64,000 nt of DNA from Corynebacterium maris DSM 45190 (GTDB lineage Bacteria > Actinomycetota > Actinomycetes > Mycobacteriales > Mycobacteriaceae), in the NCBI RefSeq assembly GCF_000442645.1, contig NC_021915.1:1364001-1428000 (forward strand), given 5' to 3'. The notes beneath the pieces are model-generated. The model saw only the letters and a program-made list of their open reading frames with translations. It ran no database searches and was not told the DNA's origin. The position numbers and the translations under genes were made by a program. Below, one piece after another: positions 40,950-48,392 of the stretch (positions within the stretch are counted from its first letter, which is position 1; every line of letters starts with the position of its first letter).

Positions 40950-41746
40950 CCAACCCCGTCTCCGATGCGGGGTTCACGCTCTCCCTGGGCAACTTCGAGG
41001 GCCCCTTCGACCTGCTGCTGCAGTTGATCAGCGCGAGGAAGCTCGACGTGACCACCGTGGCGCTGGCGGAGGTCACCGACGAGTTCATCTCGCACGTCAA
41101 GGCCCTCGGCGGGACCGCGGAGCTGGACGAGATCACGGAATTCCTCGTGGTGGCGACGACGCTGCTGGACCTCAAGGCCGCCCGCCTCTTGCCGCGCGGT
41201 GAAGTCCAGGACGAGGAGGACCTCGCGGTGCTGGAGTCGCGCGACTTATTGTTCGCGCGACTGCTGCAGTACCGGGCCTACAAACAGGTCGCGGACTTGT
41301 TCGCGGACTGGCAACGCACCGCGCAGCGTCGCTACCCGCGGGCGGTGGCCATGGAGGATCGTTTCGCGGAGCTGCTTCCGCCGGTGGTGCTGGGCCACGG
41401 CCCGGACAGCTTCGCCGAGTTGGCCGCCAGCGTCTTTCGCCCCCGGCCCCCGGAGGAGGTCGGCACGGACCACCTGCACGAGGTGGCGGTGTCGGTGCCG
41501 GAGCAGGCGGGACGGATCCTGGACACCCTCCGCCTCCTCGGCCACGGCCAGTGGCTCAGCTTCCATTCCCTGACCCACGACTGCGCCACGTCCATGGAGG
41601 TCGTCGGACGGTTCTTGGCGCTGCTGGAGCTGTACAAGGCCAAGGCCATCGACGCCGACCAACCCGAATCGCTCGGCGAGCTGACCGTCACCTGGACCGG
41701 GGAAGAGGTCGATCCCGCCGTGGTCGCCGCCGCCAACTGGGACTAA
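40946..41746 (+). CDS. scpA: segregation and condensation protein A
   Basis: The 266-aa kleisin of the bacterial SMC complex. The N-terminal FTLSLGNFEGPFDLLLQLISARKLDVTTVALAEVTDEF is the SMC-neck-binding domain; the C-terminal winged helix (WLSFHSLTHDCATSMEVVGRFLALLELYKAKAI) binds the SMC head. The GTG start overlaps the parA stop (GTGA), showing translational coupling. Confidence 0.95.
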   Translation: MTNPVSDAGFTLSLGNFEGPFDLLLQLISARKLDVTTVALAEVTDEFISHVKALGGTAELDEITEFLVVATTLLDLKAARLLPRGEVQDEEDLAVLESRDLLFARLLQYRAYKQVADLFADWQRTAQRRYPRAVAMEDRFAELLPPVVLGHGPDSFAELAASVFRPRPPEEVGTDHLHEVAVSVPEQAGRILDTLRLLGHGQWLSFHSLTHDCATSMEVVGRFLALLELYKAKAIDADQPESLGELTVTWTGEEVDPAVVAAANWD

Positions 41747-41795
41747 GCCCCGATTCCGCTGACCCCGCCCTATCGCGACACAGTTTTAAGGACAC

Positions 41796-42356
41796 ATGGA
41801 CAGTTTTTCTCTTCCGCTGATCAGTCAGTTGCGCTCCCGCATCGAATCGGTGTTGCTGGTCATCGACGCCCCGATCACCGTGGCCGCCCTAGCCCGCACT
41901 CTGGGCGTGGATAAGCCGGCGGTGGCCCAGACCCTCGATGAGATCGCCGAGGAGCTCGACGACCGCGGCTCCGGGATCGAGCTGCGGGAAACGGGGGACG
42001 GGTGGCGGTTCTACACCCGGCGAGACAACGCCGGCGCCGTGGAGTCTTTCCTCCTCGACGGCACCCAGACCAGGTTGTCGCGGGCCGCGCTGGAAACGCT
42101 CGCGGTGGTGGCCTACCGTCAGCCGGTGACCCGTTCACAGGTGGCGGCGGTCCGCGGCGTCAACGTCGACGGCGTCATGCGCACCCTGCAACTGCGGGGG
42201 CTGGTCGCGGAGGTCGACGTGGAGCCGAGCACCGGCGCGCACCGCTACGTCACCACGGAGTTGTTCCTGGAGCTGCTCGGAATCGACTCGCTCGAGCGGT
42301 TGCCGGACCTGGCCCCGCTGCTGCCGGACGTGGAGTCCATCGAGGAAGAATATTGA
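41796..42356 (+). CDS. scpB: segregation and condensation protein B
   Basis: A 186-aa protein of two winged-helix domains that dimerises and binds ScpA in the SMC-ScpAB condensin. Typical segments: RIESVLLVIDAPITVAALARTLG, and LSRAALETLAVVAYRQPVTRSQVAAVRGVNVDGVMRTL. AAGGA lies just before the ATG. 49 nt after scpA. Confidence 0.95.
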   Translation: MDSFSLPLISQLRSRIESVLLVIDAPITVAALARTLGVDKPAVAQTLDEIAEELDDRGSGIELRETGDGWRFYTRRDNAGAVESFLLDGTQTRLSRAALETLAVVAYRQPVTRSQVAAVRGVNVDGVMRTLQLRGLVAEVDVEPSTGAHRYVTTELFLELLGIDSLERLPDLAPLLPDVESIEEEY

Positions 42357-42464
42357 CGTCGCCGCCGTAGGTCGCGCGTTGGTTTGTTCGCGGCGCCGTG
42401 CGGTACGCTGGGGAGCGGATTTTTCAACTGCATACTTTCTACCCAAGAACAGGACACGATCACC

Positions 42465-43397
42465 GTGACCCCACCCGCTCGCCGAGACGGCACACCGGAC
42501 AAGCGCCCGCCGCATGCGCAGAAGGCGCCGAACACCAAGGACAGTGAAGTGCTGCTGTCCAACGCCCGCCCAGCCAAACGCCAGAACGTCAACCCCCGCG
42601 ACCGCGCCGCGAACCAGGGGGACCACCCGCTGGAGGACCGTTGGTGGGAGGGGGACGACCAGCCGCGCGGCGAGCGTCTGCAGAAGGTGCTCGCGCGTGC
42701 GGGCGTCGCCTCGCGCCGCCACTCGGAGGTCATGATCGACGCCGGGCGCGTCGAAGTCAACGGCACCGTCGTGCGTCGTCAGGGCACCCGCGTGAACCCG
42801 GACGTCGACGTCATCCGCGTCGACGGGGTGCGCGTGAACGTCAACGAGAACAACGAGTACTTCATCCTCAACAAGCCGCGCGGCGTGCAGTCGACGATGT
42901 CGGATGACATGGGCCGGCCTTGCGTGGGCGACTACGTCGCCGAGCAGACGGCCTCCGGGCAGCGACTCTTCCACGTCGGCCGCCTCGACGCGGACACCGA
43001 GGGCCTGCTGCTGCTGACCAACGACGGTGAGCTGGCCAACCGCCTGATGCATCCGAAGTACGAGGTGAGCAAAACCTACCTGGCGTTCGTGCTGGGAGAG
43101 GCCGGCACCAAGCTCATCAACACGCTTCGTCAAGGCGTGGAACTTGATGACGGCGTCGCCAAGGCGGACTACGTGCAGATCGTCGACAAGAACCAGGGGC
43201 AGTCCCTGCTGCGAGTCGAGATCCACGAAGGCCGCAAGCACATCGTGCGCCGCATGCTCAAGGCCGCGGGATTCCCAGTCCAGCGGCTGGTGCGCACCAA
43301 GGTGCACACGGTGCAGCTCGGGGACCAGAAGCCGGGCTCTTTGCGCGCGCTCAACGACTCTGAACTGACGGCCCTGTACAAGGTGGTGGGACTGTGA
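42465..43397 (+). CDS. rluB: 23S rRNA pseudouridine synthase RluB/RsuA type
   Basis: A 310-aa RsuA-family pseudouridine synthase. A disordered basic N-terminus (residues 1-65) precedes an S4 domain (ERLQKVLARAGVASRRHSEVMIDAGRVEVNG) and the catalytic domain with GRLDADTEGLLLLTNDGEL (catalytic Asp) and EGRKHIVRRMLKAAGFPVQRLVR. The GTG at 42465 is used; the upstream frame is not conserved. The stop overlaps cmk. Confidence 0.92.
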   Translation: MTPPARRDGTPDKRPPHAQKAPNTKDSEVLLSNARPAKRQNVNPRDRAANQGDHPLEDRWWEGDDQPRGERLQKVLARAGVASRRHSEVMIDAGRVEVNGTVVRRQGTRVNPDVDVIRVDGVRVNVNENNEYFILNKPRGVQSTMSDDMGRPCVGDYVAEQTASGQRLFHVGRLDADTEGLLLLTNDGELANRLMHPKYEVSKTYLAFVLGEAGTKLINTLRQGVELDDGVAKADYVQIVDKNQGQSLLRVEIHEGRKHIVRRMLKAAGFPVQRLVRTKVHTVQLGDQKPGSLRALNDSELTALYKVVGL

Positions 43398-44101
43398 CCG
43401 ACTGGAGCACTCTGACGAACATGCCGGACGGCGGGCTGCTGCTGGCCGTGGACGGGCCCTCCGGCACGGGCAAGTCGACGACGTGTCGGGCGTTGGCGAA
43501 AAAGCTCGACGCCAAGTACGTCGACACCGGCGCCATGTACCGCGTCGCCACATTGGCGGTGCTGCGCGCGGGCGTCGATCCGGAAGACACCGACGCAGTG
43601 ATCGCGGCGACCGCCGACCTGCCGCTGGAGGTCAACTCCGACCCGGACGCCACCGCCGTGATGTTCGCCGGCGAGGACGTCTCCGCGGTCATCCGCGACA
43701 AAGAGGTCACCGCGCACGTCTCCGCCGTCTCTGCGATCCCGGAAGTCCGCCAGAACCTGGTGGCTCTGCAGCGCACCCTGGCCGCACGCGCCCACCGGTC
43801 GATCGTGGAGGGCCGCGACATCGGCACCGTGGTGCTTGACGACGCCCCCGCGAAAGCTTTTCTCACGGCCTCCGCGCAGGTGCGCGCCCAGCGCCGTTAC
43901 GACCAAGACGTCGCCGCCGGCCGGGACGTCGACTTCGACGCCGTCTTGGCCGACGTCATCCGCCGCGACGAGGCGGATTCTTCGCGTGCCGCCAGCCCCC
44001 TGAAACCGGCTGACGACGCGGACGTCATTGACACTTCAAACATGAGTCCCGACGAGGTTCAGGCCCGCCTGATCTCCCTGGTGGAAGGAAGCTCCCGATG
44101 A
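43394..44101 (+). CDS. cmk: cytidylate kinase
   Basis: A 235-aa bacterial CMP kinase supplying CDP and dCDP. P-loop GPSGTGKST at residues 21-29, KLDAKYVDTGAMYR, and the IVEGRDIGTVV and LID segments typical of Cmk. GTG start overlapping the rluB stop; its own stop overlaps der (ATGA). The rluB-cmk-der order is the usual one. Confidence 0.95.
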   Translation: MTDWSTLTNMPDGGLLLAVDGPSGTGKSTTCRALAKKLDAKYVDTGAMYRVATLAVLRAGVDPEDTDAVIAATADLPLEVNSDPDATAVMFAGEDVSAVIRDKEVTAHVSAVSAIPEVRQNLVALQRTLAARAHRSIVEGRDIGTVVLDDAPAKAFLTASAQVRAQRRYDQDVAAGRDVDFDAVLADVIRRDEADSSRAASPLKPADDADVIDTSNMSPDEVQARLISLVEGSSR

Positions 44102-45684
44102 GCGACAAGCACAATGAACGGCCGGAGACGGAGACCGAATTCGTTTTTCACACCTCCGGCGGAGAAATGGACGCCCGGGGCGTCTTCCGCGATGAGATCG
44201 AGGAGGTGCCCGGCGGTGGCTGGGCCGCCGACGACTTTGACGCCGATGACTTCGGCTTCGAGTTCTCGGAGGATCTGGAGGACAAGGAGTTCGACGACTT
44301 CTCGGAGGAGGACTGGGCCGAGGTCGAGGACACGTACGGCATCGAGCGTCCGGACGTCATCGAAGAGGCGTTGCCGACGGTCGCTATCGTCGGTCGTCCG
44401 AACGTGGGCAAGTCCACCCTGGTCAACCGTTTCATCGGACGTCGGGAAGCCGTCGTCGAGGATTTCCCGGGTGTGACCCGTGACCGGGTGTCCTACATCG
44501 GTGACTGGAACGGACGCCGCTTCTGGGTGCAGGACACCGGCGGTTGGGACCCGAGCGTCAGGGGGATGCACGAGGCGATCGCACGCCAGGCGGAGACGGC
44601 CATGGCGGAAGCCGACGTCATCGTCATGGTCGTCGACACCAAGGTCGGCGTCACGGAGACCGAAGCCATGCTGGCCAAGCGTCTTCAGCGCGCCGAGGTC
44701 CCGGTGATCCTGGTGGCCAACAAGTTCGAGTCCGAGACCCAATACGCGGACATGGCCGAGTTCTACGCCCTGGGCCTCGGTGACCCGTGGCCGACGTCCG
44801 CGCTGCACGGCCGCGGCGGCGCCGACGTGCTCGACGAGGTGCTGCGGGTCTTCCCGGACGAGCCGCGCAAGAAGTCGATCACGCAAGGCCCGCGCCGGGT
44901 GGCCCTGGTGGGTCGCCCGAACGTGGGCAAGTCCAGCCTGTTGAACAAGTTCACCGGCGAGCAGCGCAGCGTGGTGGACAACGTCGCCGGCACGACCGTG
45001 GATCCGGTGGACTCGATCGTCGAGCTGGATCAGCAGACGTGGCGTTTCGTGGACACCGCCGGGCTGCGCAAGAAGGTCAAGAACGCCTCCGGCCACGAGT
45101 ACTACGCCTCCCTGCGCACCCGCAACGCCATCGAGGCGGCCGAGGTCTGCGTGCTGCTCATCGACGCGTCCGAGCCGATCACCGAGCAGGATCAGCGGGT
45201 GCTCAACATGGTGCTGGAGGCGGGCAAGGCCCTGGTCATCGCCTTCAACAAGTGGGATCTGATGACCGAGGACCGCCGGTACTTCTTCGACCGCGAGTTC
45301 GACGAGATGCTCACGCACGTGCCGTGGGTGAGCAAGATCAACATCTCCGCCGAAACGGGCCGCGCCCTGCAGAAGCTCGAGCCCGCCATGATCCAGGCGC
45401 TCGAGGGTTGGGATCAGCGCGTGTCCACCGGCCAGCTGAACAACTGGTTGCGCGAGGCGATCGCCGCGAACCCGCCGCCGATGAAGAACAACCGCCTGCC
45501 GCGCGTGCTGTTCGCGACGCAGGCGAGCACGCGTCCGCCGACCATCGTGTTGTTCACCACCGGCTTCCTCGACGGCGGCTACCGCCGTTACCTGGAACGC
45601 CGGTTCCGGGAGACGTTCGGTTTCCACGGCACCCCGGTCAAGATCGCAGTGCGGGTGCGCGAGCGCACCACCCGTAAGAAATAG
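44098..45684 (+). CDS. der: ribosome-assembly GTPase Der (EngA)
   Basis: A 528-aa double GTPase for 50S assembly. G1 motifs GRPNVGKST (from residue 99) and GRPNVGKSS in the second domain, NKFE and NKWD as G4 motifs, and a C-terminal KH-like domain (PRVLFATQASTRPPTIVLFT). Unusual is an N-terminal extension of about 90 residues, nearly all acidic or aromatic (WAADDFDADDFGFEFSEDLE). A small G+C-rich hairpin (45687-45708) follows, facing the convergent gene. Confidence 0.95.
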   Translation: MSDKHNERPETETEFVFHTSGGEMDARGVFRDEIEEVPGGGWAADDFDADDFGFEFSEDLEDKEFDDFSEEDWAEVEDTYGIERPDVIEEALPTVAIVGRPNVGKSTLVNRFIGRREAVVEDFPGVTRDRVSYIGDWNGRRFWVQDTGGWDPSVRGMHEAIARQAETAMAEADVIVMVVDTKVGVTETEAMLAKRLQRAEVPVILVANKFESETQYADMAEFYALGLGDPWPTSALHGRGGADVLDEVLRVFPDEPRKKSITQGPRRVALVGRPNVGKSSLLNKFTGEQRSVVDNVAGTTVDPVDSIVELDQQTWRFVDTAGLRKKVKNASGHEYYASLRTRNAIEAAEVCVLLIDASEPITEQDQRVLNMVLEAGKALVIAFNKWDLMTEDRRYFFDREFDEMLTHVPWVSKINISAETGRALQKLEPAMIQALEGWDQRVSTGQLNNWLREAIAANPPPMKNNRLPRVLFATQASTRPPTIVLFTTGFLDGGYRRYLERRFRETFGFHGTPVKIAVRVRERTTRKK

Positions 45685-45686
45685 TC

Positions 45687-45708
45687 CGGCGGGGCGGTGC
45701 GCCCGCCG
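45687..45708. terminator. short hairpin between convergent genes
   Basis: CGGCGGG (45687-45693) pairs with CCCGCCG (45702-45708). It lies between the der stop and the stop of the minus-strand gene. No U-tract. Confidence 0.4.
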
Positions 45709-45715
45709 TCGGTGA

Positions 45716-46072
45716 TCAGGGCGTGCTGCCGGTGTCGCACCACGTGTAGAAGGCCGTCAGGCCCTCTTTATGCGTGGCAAAGGTGTGCTTGTCCTCGCCG
45801 ATGGTCACCGTCATGCCGTCGGGCACGGCGCGGCCGTCCGCGAGGGTGGAGAAGATCTCCACCAGGCAGGGTTGCGTGGATCCGTCGCGGCGGAATTCGG
45901 TGGCCGAGACGATGCGGGCGTCGTTGCCGCGAAAACCCAGGTCCTGGGCGGCCAGGTCGAAGGTGAGCGTGGCCAGCTCGATCAAATCGGTCGAGTTGGG
46001 CTCGCCGTAGTGGACCCAGTCGAGGGTGTCGTCGACAAGCTCTGCGATGTTCGGGCTCTCAGTCGTGCTCAT
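45716..46072 (-). CDS. hypothetical 118-aa protein
   Basis: Starts MSTTESPNIAELVDDTLDWVHYG; acidic, soluble, no membrane segment, with mixed alpha/beta sequence (TVTIGEDKHTFATHKEGLTAFYTWC). I do not recognise a family. The start at 46072 is supported by TAGGCT ending 7 nt upstream; a longer frame reaching 46138 runs into the methyltransferase end. It follows the methyltransferase gene on the same strand by 10 nt but appears to have its own promoter. Confidence 0.72.
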   Translation of the reverse strand: MSTTESPNIAELVDDTLDWVHYGEPNSTDLIELATLTFDLAAQDLGFRGNDARIVSATEFRRDGSTQPCLVEIFSTLADGRAVPDGMTVTIGEDKHTFATHKEGLTAFYTWCDTGSTP

Positions 46073-46079
46073 GCGCGCC

Positions 46080-46085
46080 AGCCTA
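46080..46085 (-). promoter_or_regulatory. -10 box TAGGCT, leaderless promoter
   Basis: Minus-strand TAGGCT lies exactly 7 nt before the ATG at 46072, overlapping the 3' end of the methyltransferase gene. Confidence 0.5.
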
Positions 46086-46895
46086 CCGACCGCGCGCCCG
46101 CCGCAACACGAAGGCGTCCGTGCGATACGGCAGTGCAATGACGGAATCCTCGGTCAGGCCGGTGTGCTCGAAGAGGTACCACCGCAGATTGTCGCTCACC
46201 CGCCGTCGAATCTTCTCGTCCGAGCGCAGCCAATACGAACGCGTCTGCGTCAGCCGATGCACCTGGGCGGGGGTCAAGGAATCCGTCCATGTCAACCGCA
46301 GTTCCTCCGCCACCTCCCAGGGAGCGCCGACGTCGGGGAGAAAACCCTCCTTCTGGATGTCCCCGGAATGCATGATGCGCGCCAGACGCAGCACCCACGG
46401 GTCGGAGACGTCGATCGTGTTCCACACCAGCACGACCTGCCCGCCGGGGCGGACGATGCGATCGAACTCCGCGCTGGCGGCGGCCACGTCCACCCAGTGC
46501 CACGTCTGGGCGCACACGACCGCGTCCACGCTGTCGTCGGCCAGCGCGGTGGCTTCCGCGGTGGCCCGCCACACCGGCACGTCGAACAGCCGGGACAGTG
46601 TGCGCACCATGTCCGCTGAAGGGTCCGTGGCCAAGACGTCACGGCCGGGCGCCGTCAGATCACGGGTCAGTTTGCCCGTGCCGGCTCCCACGTCGACCAC
46701 CGTCTTGGCCGTGGCGAGCAGCTCGACGACCTCCCGCGGGTAGCCGGGGCGCACGTCCTCGTAGACGTCGGCGCCGTCGGAAAACGCCGCGGCCCGGGAG
46801 CGGCGGTGGGCGTCGTCACGGAAGCCGGGGGCCGTTTTCTGCGACGCCGGGCGGTAAGAGACGGCGGGATGCGGGGCAGGGGTCTGTTTAGTCAT
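46083..46895 (-). CDS. class I SAM-dependent methyltransferase
   Basis: A 270-aa UbiE/Methyltransf_11-type enzyme. The SAM motif is VVDVGAGTGKLTRDL, followed by DVLATDPSADMVRTL, ALADDSVDAVVCAQTWHWVDV and VRPGGQVVLVWNTIDVSDPW. The substrate is unknown. It is transcribed away from the ABC exporter across a 36-bp intergenic region; TAGATT (46905-46910 on the minus strand) is a candidate -10 box 9 nt from the ATG. Confidence 0.88.
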   Translation of the reverse strand: MTKQTPAPHPAVSYRPASQKTAPGFRDDAHRRSRAAAFSDGADVYEDVRPGYPREVVELLATAKTVVDVGAGTGKLTRDLTAPGRDVLATDPSADMVRTLSRLFDVPVWRATAEATALADDSVDAVVCAQTWHWVDVAAASAEFDRIVRPGGQVVLVWNTIDVSDPWVLRLARIMHSGDIQKEGFLPDVGAPWEVAEELRLTWTDSLTPAQVHRLTQTRSYWLRSDEKIRRRVSDNLRWYLFEHTGLTEDSVIALPYRTDAFVLRRARGR

Positions 46896-46917
46896 CAGGA
46901 CAGAAATCTACCTGCCG

Positions 46918-46923
46918 TATACT
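46918..46923 (+). promoter_or_regulatory. -10 box TATACT, promoter of the ABC exporter operon
   Basis: TATACT ends 8 nt before the ATG at 46932, with no ribosome-binding site. It is back-to-back with the methyltransferase promoter, so both genes may share a control region. Confidence 0.55.
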
Positions 46924-46931
46924 TTTCCTTC

Positions 46932-48392
46932 ATGAGCAGACTACCTGCAGCCACCGATCAGCGGTGGCTGATCAAGACTGTCCTGTCCCGCTGGCGGGCC
47001 ACCCACCCGGCGGCGGTCCTGATGACCGTCGGCTTTTTGTGTAACGGTCTGACGCCGGTGATTCTGGGATTGGCCATCGACACCGCCATCGCCCCGCAGG
47101 ACTGGCGACGTCTGCTGCTGTGGATCGGCGTGTTCGTGCTGATTTTCGCCGTCAACATCGTCGCCACTTTCTTCGGCCGCCGCCTGATGATCCGGGCCAT
47201 CCTCGAAGTCGGCCACGACGTGCGCATGGAGGTCACCGACCGCATCCAGCACCCCAAGGGGCTGGGCGGAAAGAAGCGCACGGCCGGTGAGCTGCTGTCG
47301 ATTGCCACCTCCGACACCCAGAAAGTCGCCGACGCGGTGTTCATGACGGTGTTTCCCGTCGCAGAGGTCGTTTCGTTGCTGTATGTCGGGGTCATGATGA
47401 TGCTGATCAATGTGCCGTTGGGCATTGCGGTGCTGATCGGCGGCCCGCTGGTGGTCTGGATTTCGCTGAAGGCGTCGACGCCGCTGCGGCGCCGCAGCTC
47501 GGCACGGCAGGCGGCGCTGGCCCAGACCGCCGCCGTGGCCACGGACGTGGTGCAGGGGCTGCGCATCATCAAGGGGCTCGGCGCCGTCAACACCGTCCGC
47601 GGGCGCTACGGCGGGTTCTCCGACCACGCTTATGGGCGCACGGTGCAGGCCAACGCCGCCCAGGCCCGGCTGAACGCGACCACCGAGTCCATCGGCGCGG
47701 TGTATGTGATCGTGGTCGCCGTGGCCGCCGGTTTCTTGGCCTTGAACGACATGATCAGCGTCGGCGACCTGATCACCGCCATCGGCCTGACGCAGTTCAC
47801 GATCATGCCGATGACCATGCTGGGCCGGAATTTCGCGGTGCGTTGGGCGCCCGCCCAGGCTTCCGCCGAACGCATCGTCGCGGTGCTGGCCGCCCCCGCC
47901 CGCTTCGACGCGGAGCACGAGACCGTGCCGGATCTGCCCGCCGGCGTCACCGTGGTCACCGGGCCGGCCCCGGAGGAGCTCGTCCAGGCCCCGCGCCACC
48001 GGGTGGTCGTCGCCCCGCACTCCGCCGACCTTTTCGACGGCAGCGTCTACGACAACGTCCACCCGGACCAGGAGCGCGCCCGCGGGGCGCTGCGCACGGC
48101 GTCCGCCGGCGACATCCCCGGTGGCCCGGAGCGCACGGTCGGCGAATACGGGCGCAACCTCTCCGGTGGGCAGCGTCAACGCGTGGCCCTGGCCCGGGCC
48201 TTGGCCGCCGACCCCGAGATCCTGGTGCTGCAAGACCCGACGACCGCCGTCGACTCCGTGACGGAACAGGCCATCGCCGCAGGTGTGGCCGCCGCCCGGG
48301 CAGAGAAGGTCACCGTGGTCTACGCCGACGCGCCGGCGTGGAAAGCCGTCGCCGACCGGGTCGTCACCACCTATGAGGAGGCCGTGCGATGA
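46932..48392 (+). CDS. ABC exporter half-transporter with degenerate ATPase domain lacking Walker A
   Basis: A 486-aa half-transporter: an ABC type-1 exporter membrane domain (residues 20-310, five to six helices) and a shortened nucleotide-binding domain of about 160 residues instead of about 240. No P-loop exists. The membrane domain runs through RIVAVLAAPARFDAEHETV straight to a remnant ending VVVAPHSADLFDGSVYDNV (Pro362 where the Q-loop Gln belongs). The signature LSGGQRQR (410-417) is perfect. Walker B reads LVLQDP (Gln434 for Asp, Asp435 for Glu), and the H-loop His is replaced by Asp466. The frame is intact and the stop overlaps the partner gene (ATGA), so it looks like a real specialised subunit rather than a pseudogene. 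Start at 46932 by the promoter. Confidence 0.88.
   Translation: MSRLPAATDQRWLIKTVLSRWRATHPAAVLMTVGFLCNGLTPVILGLAIDTAIAPQDWRRLLLWIGVFVLIFAVNIVATFFGRRLMIRAILEVGHDVRMEVTDRIQHPKGLGGKKRTAGELLSIATSDTQKVADAVFMTVFPVAEVVSLLYVGVMMMLINVPLGIAVLIGGPLVVWISLKASTPLRRRSSARQAALAQTAAVATDVVQGLRIIKGLGAVNTVRGRYGGFSDHAYGRTVQANAAQARLNATTESIGAVYVIVVAVAAGFLALNDMISVGDLITAIGLTQFTIMPMTMLGRNFAVRWAPAQASAERIVAVLAAPARFDAEHETVPDLPAGVTVVTGPAPEELVQAPRHRVVVAPHSADLFDGSVYDNVHPDQERARGALRTASAGDIPGGPERTVGEYGRNLSGGQRQRVALARALAADPEILVLQDPTTAVDSVTEQAIAAGVAAARAEKVTVVYADAPAWKAVADRVVTTYEEAVR

Noticed and set aside
46932..48392. Calling the Walker A-less ABC subunit a pseudogene
   Set aside because: The frame is intact, the membrane domain and LSGGQ are conserved, and it is translationally coupled to a partner with the complementary defect.
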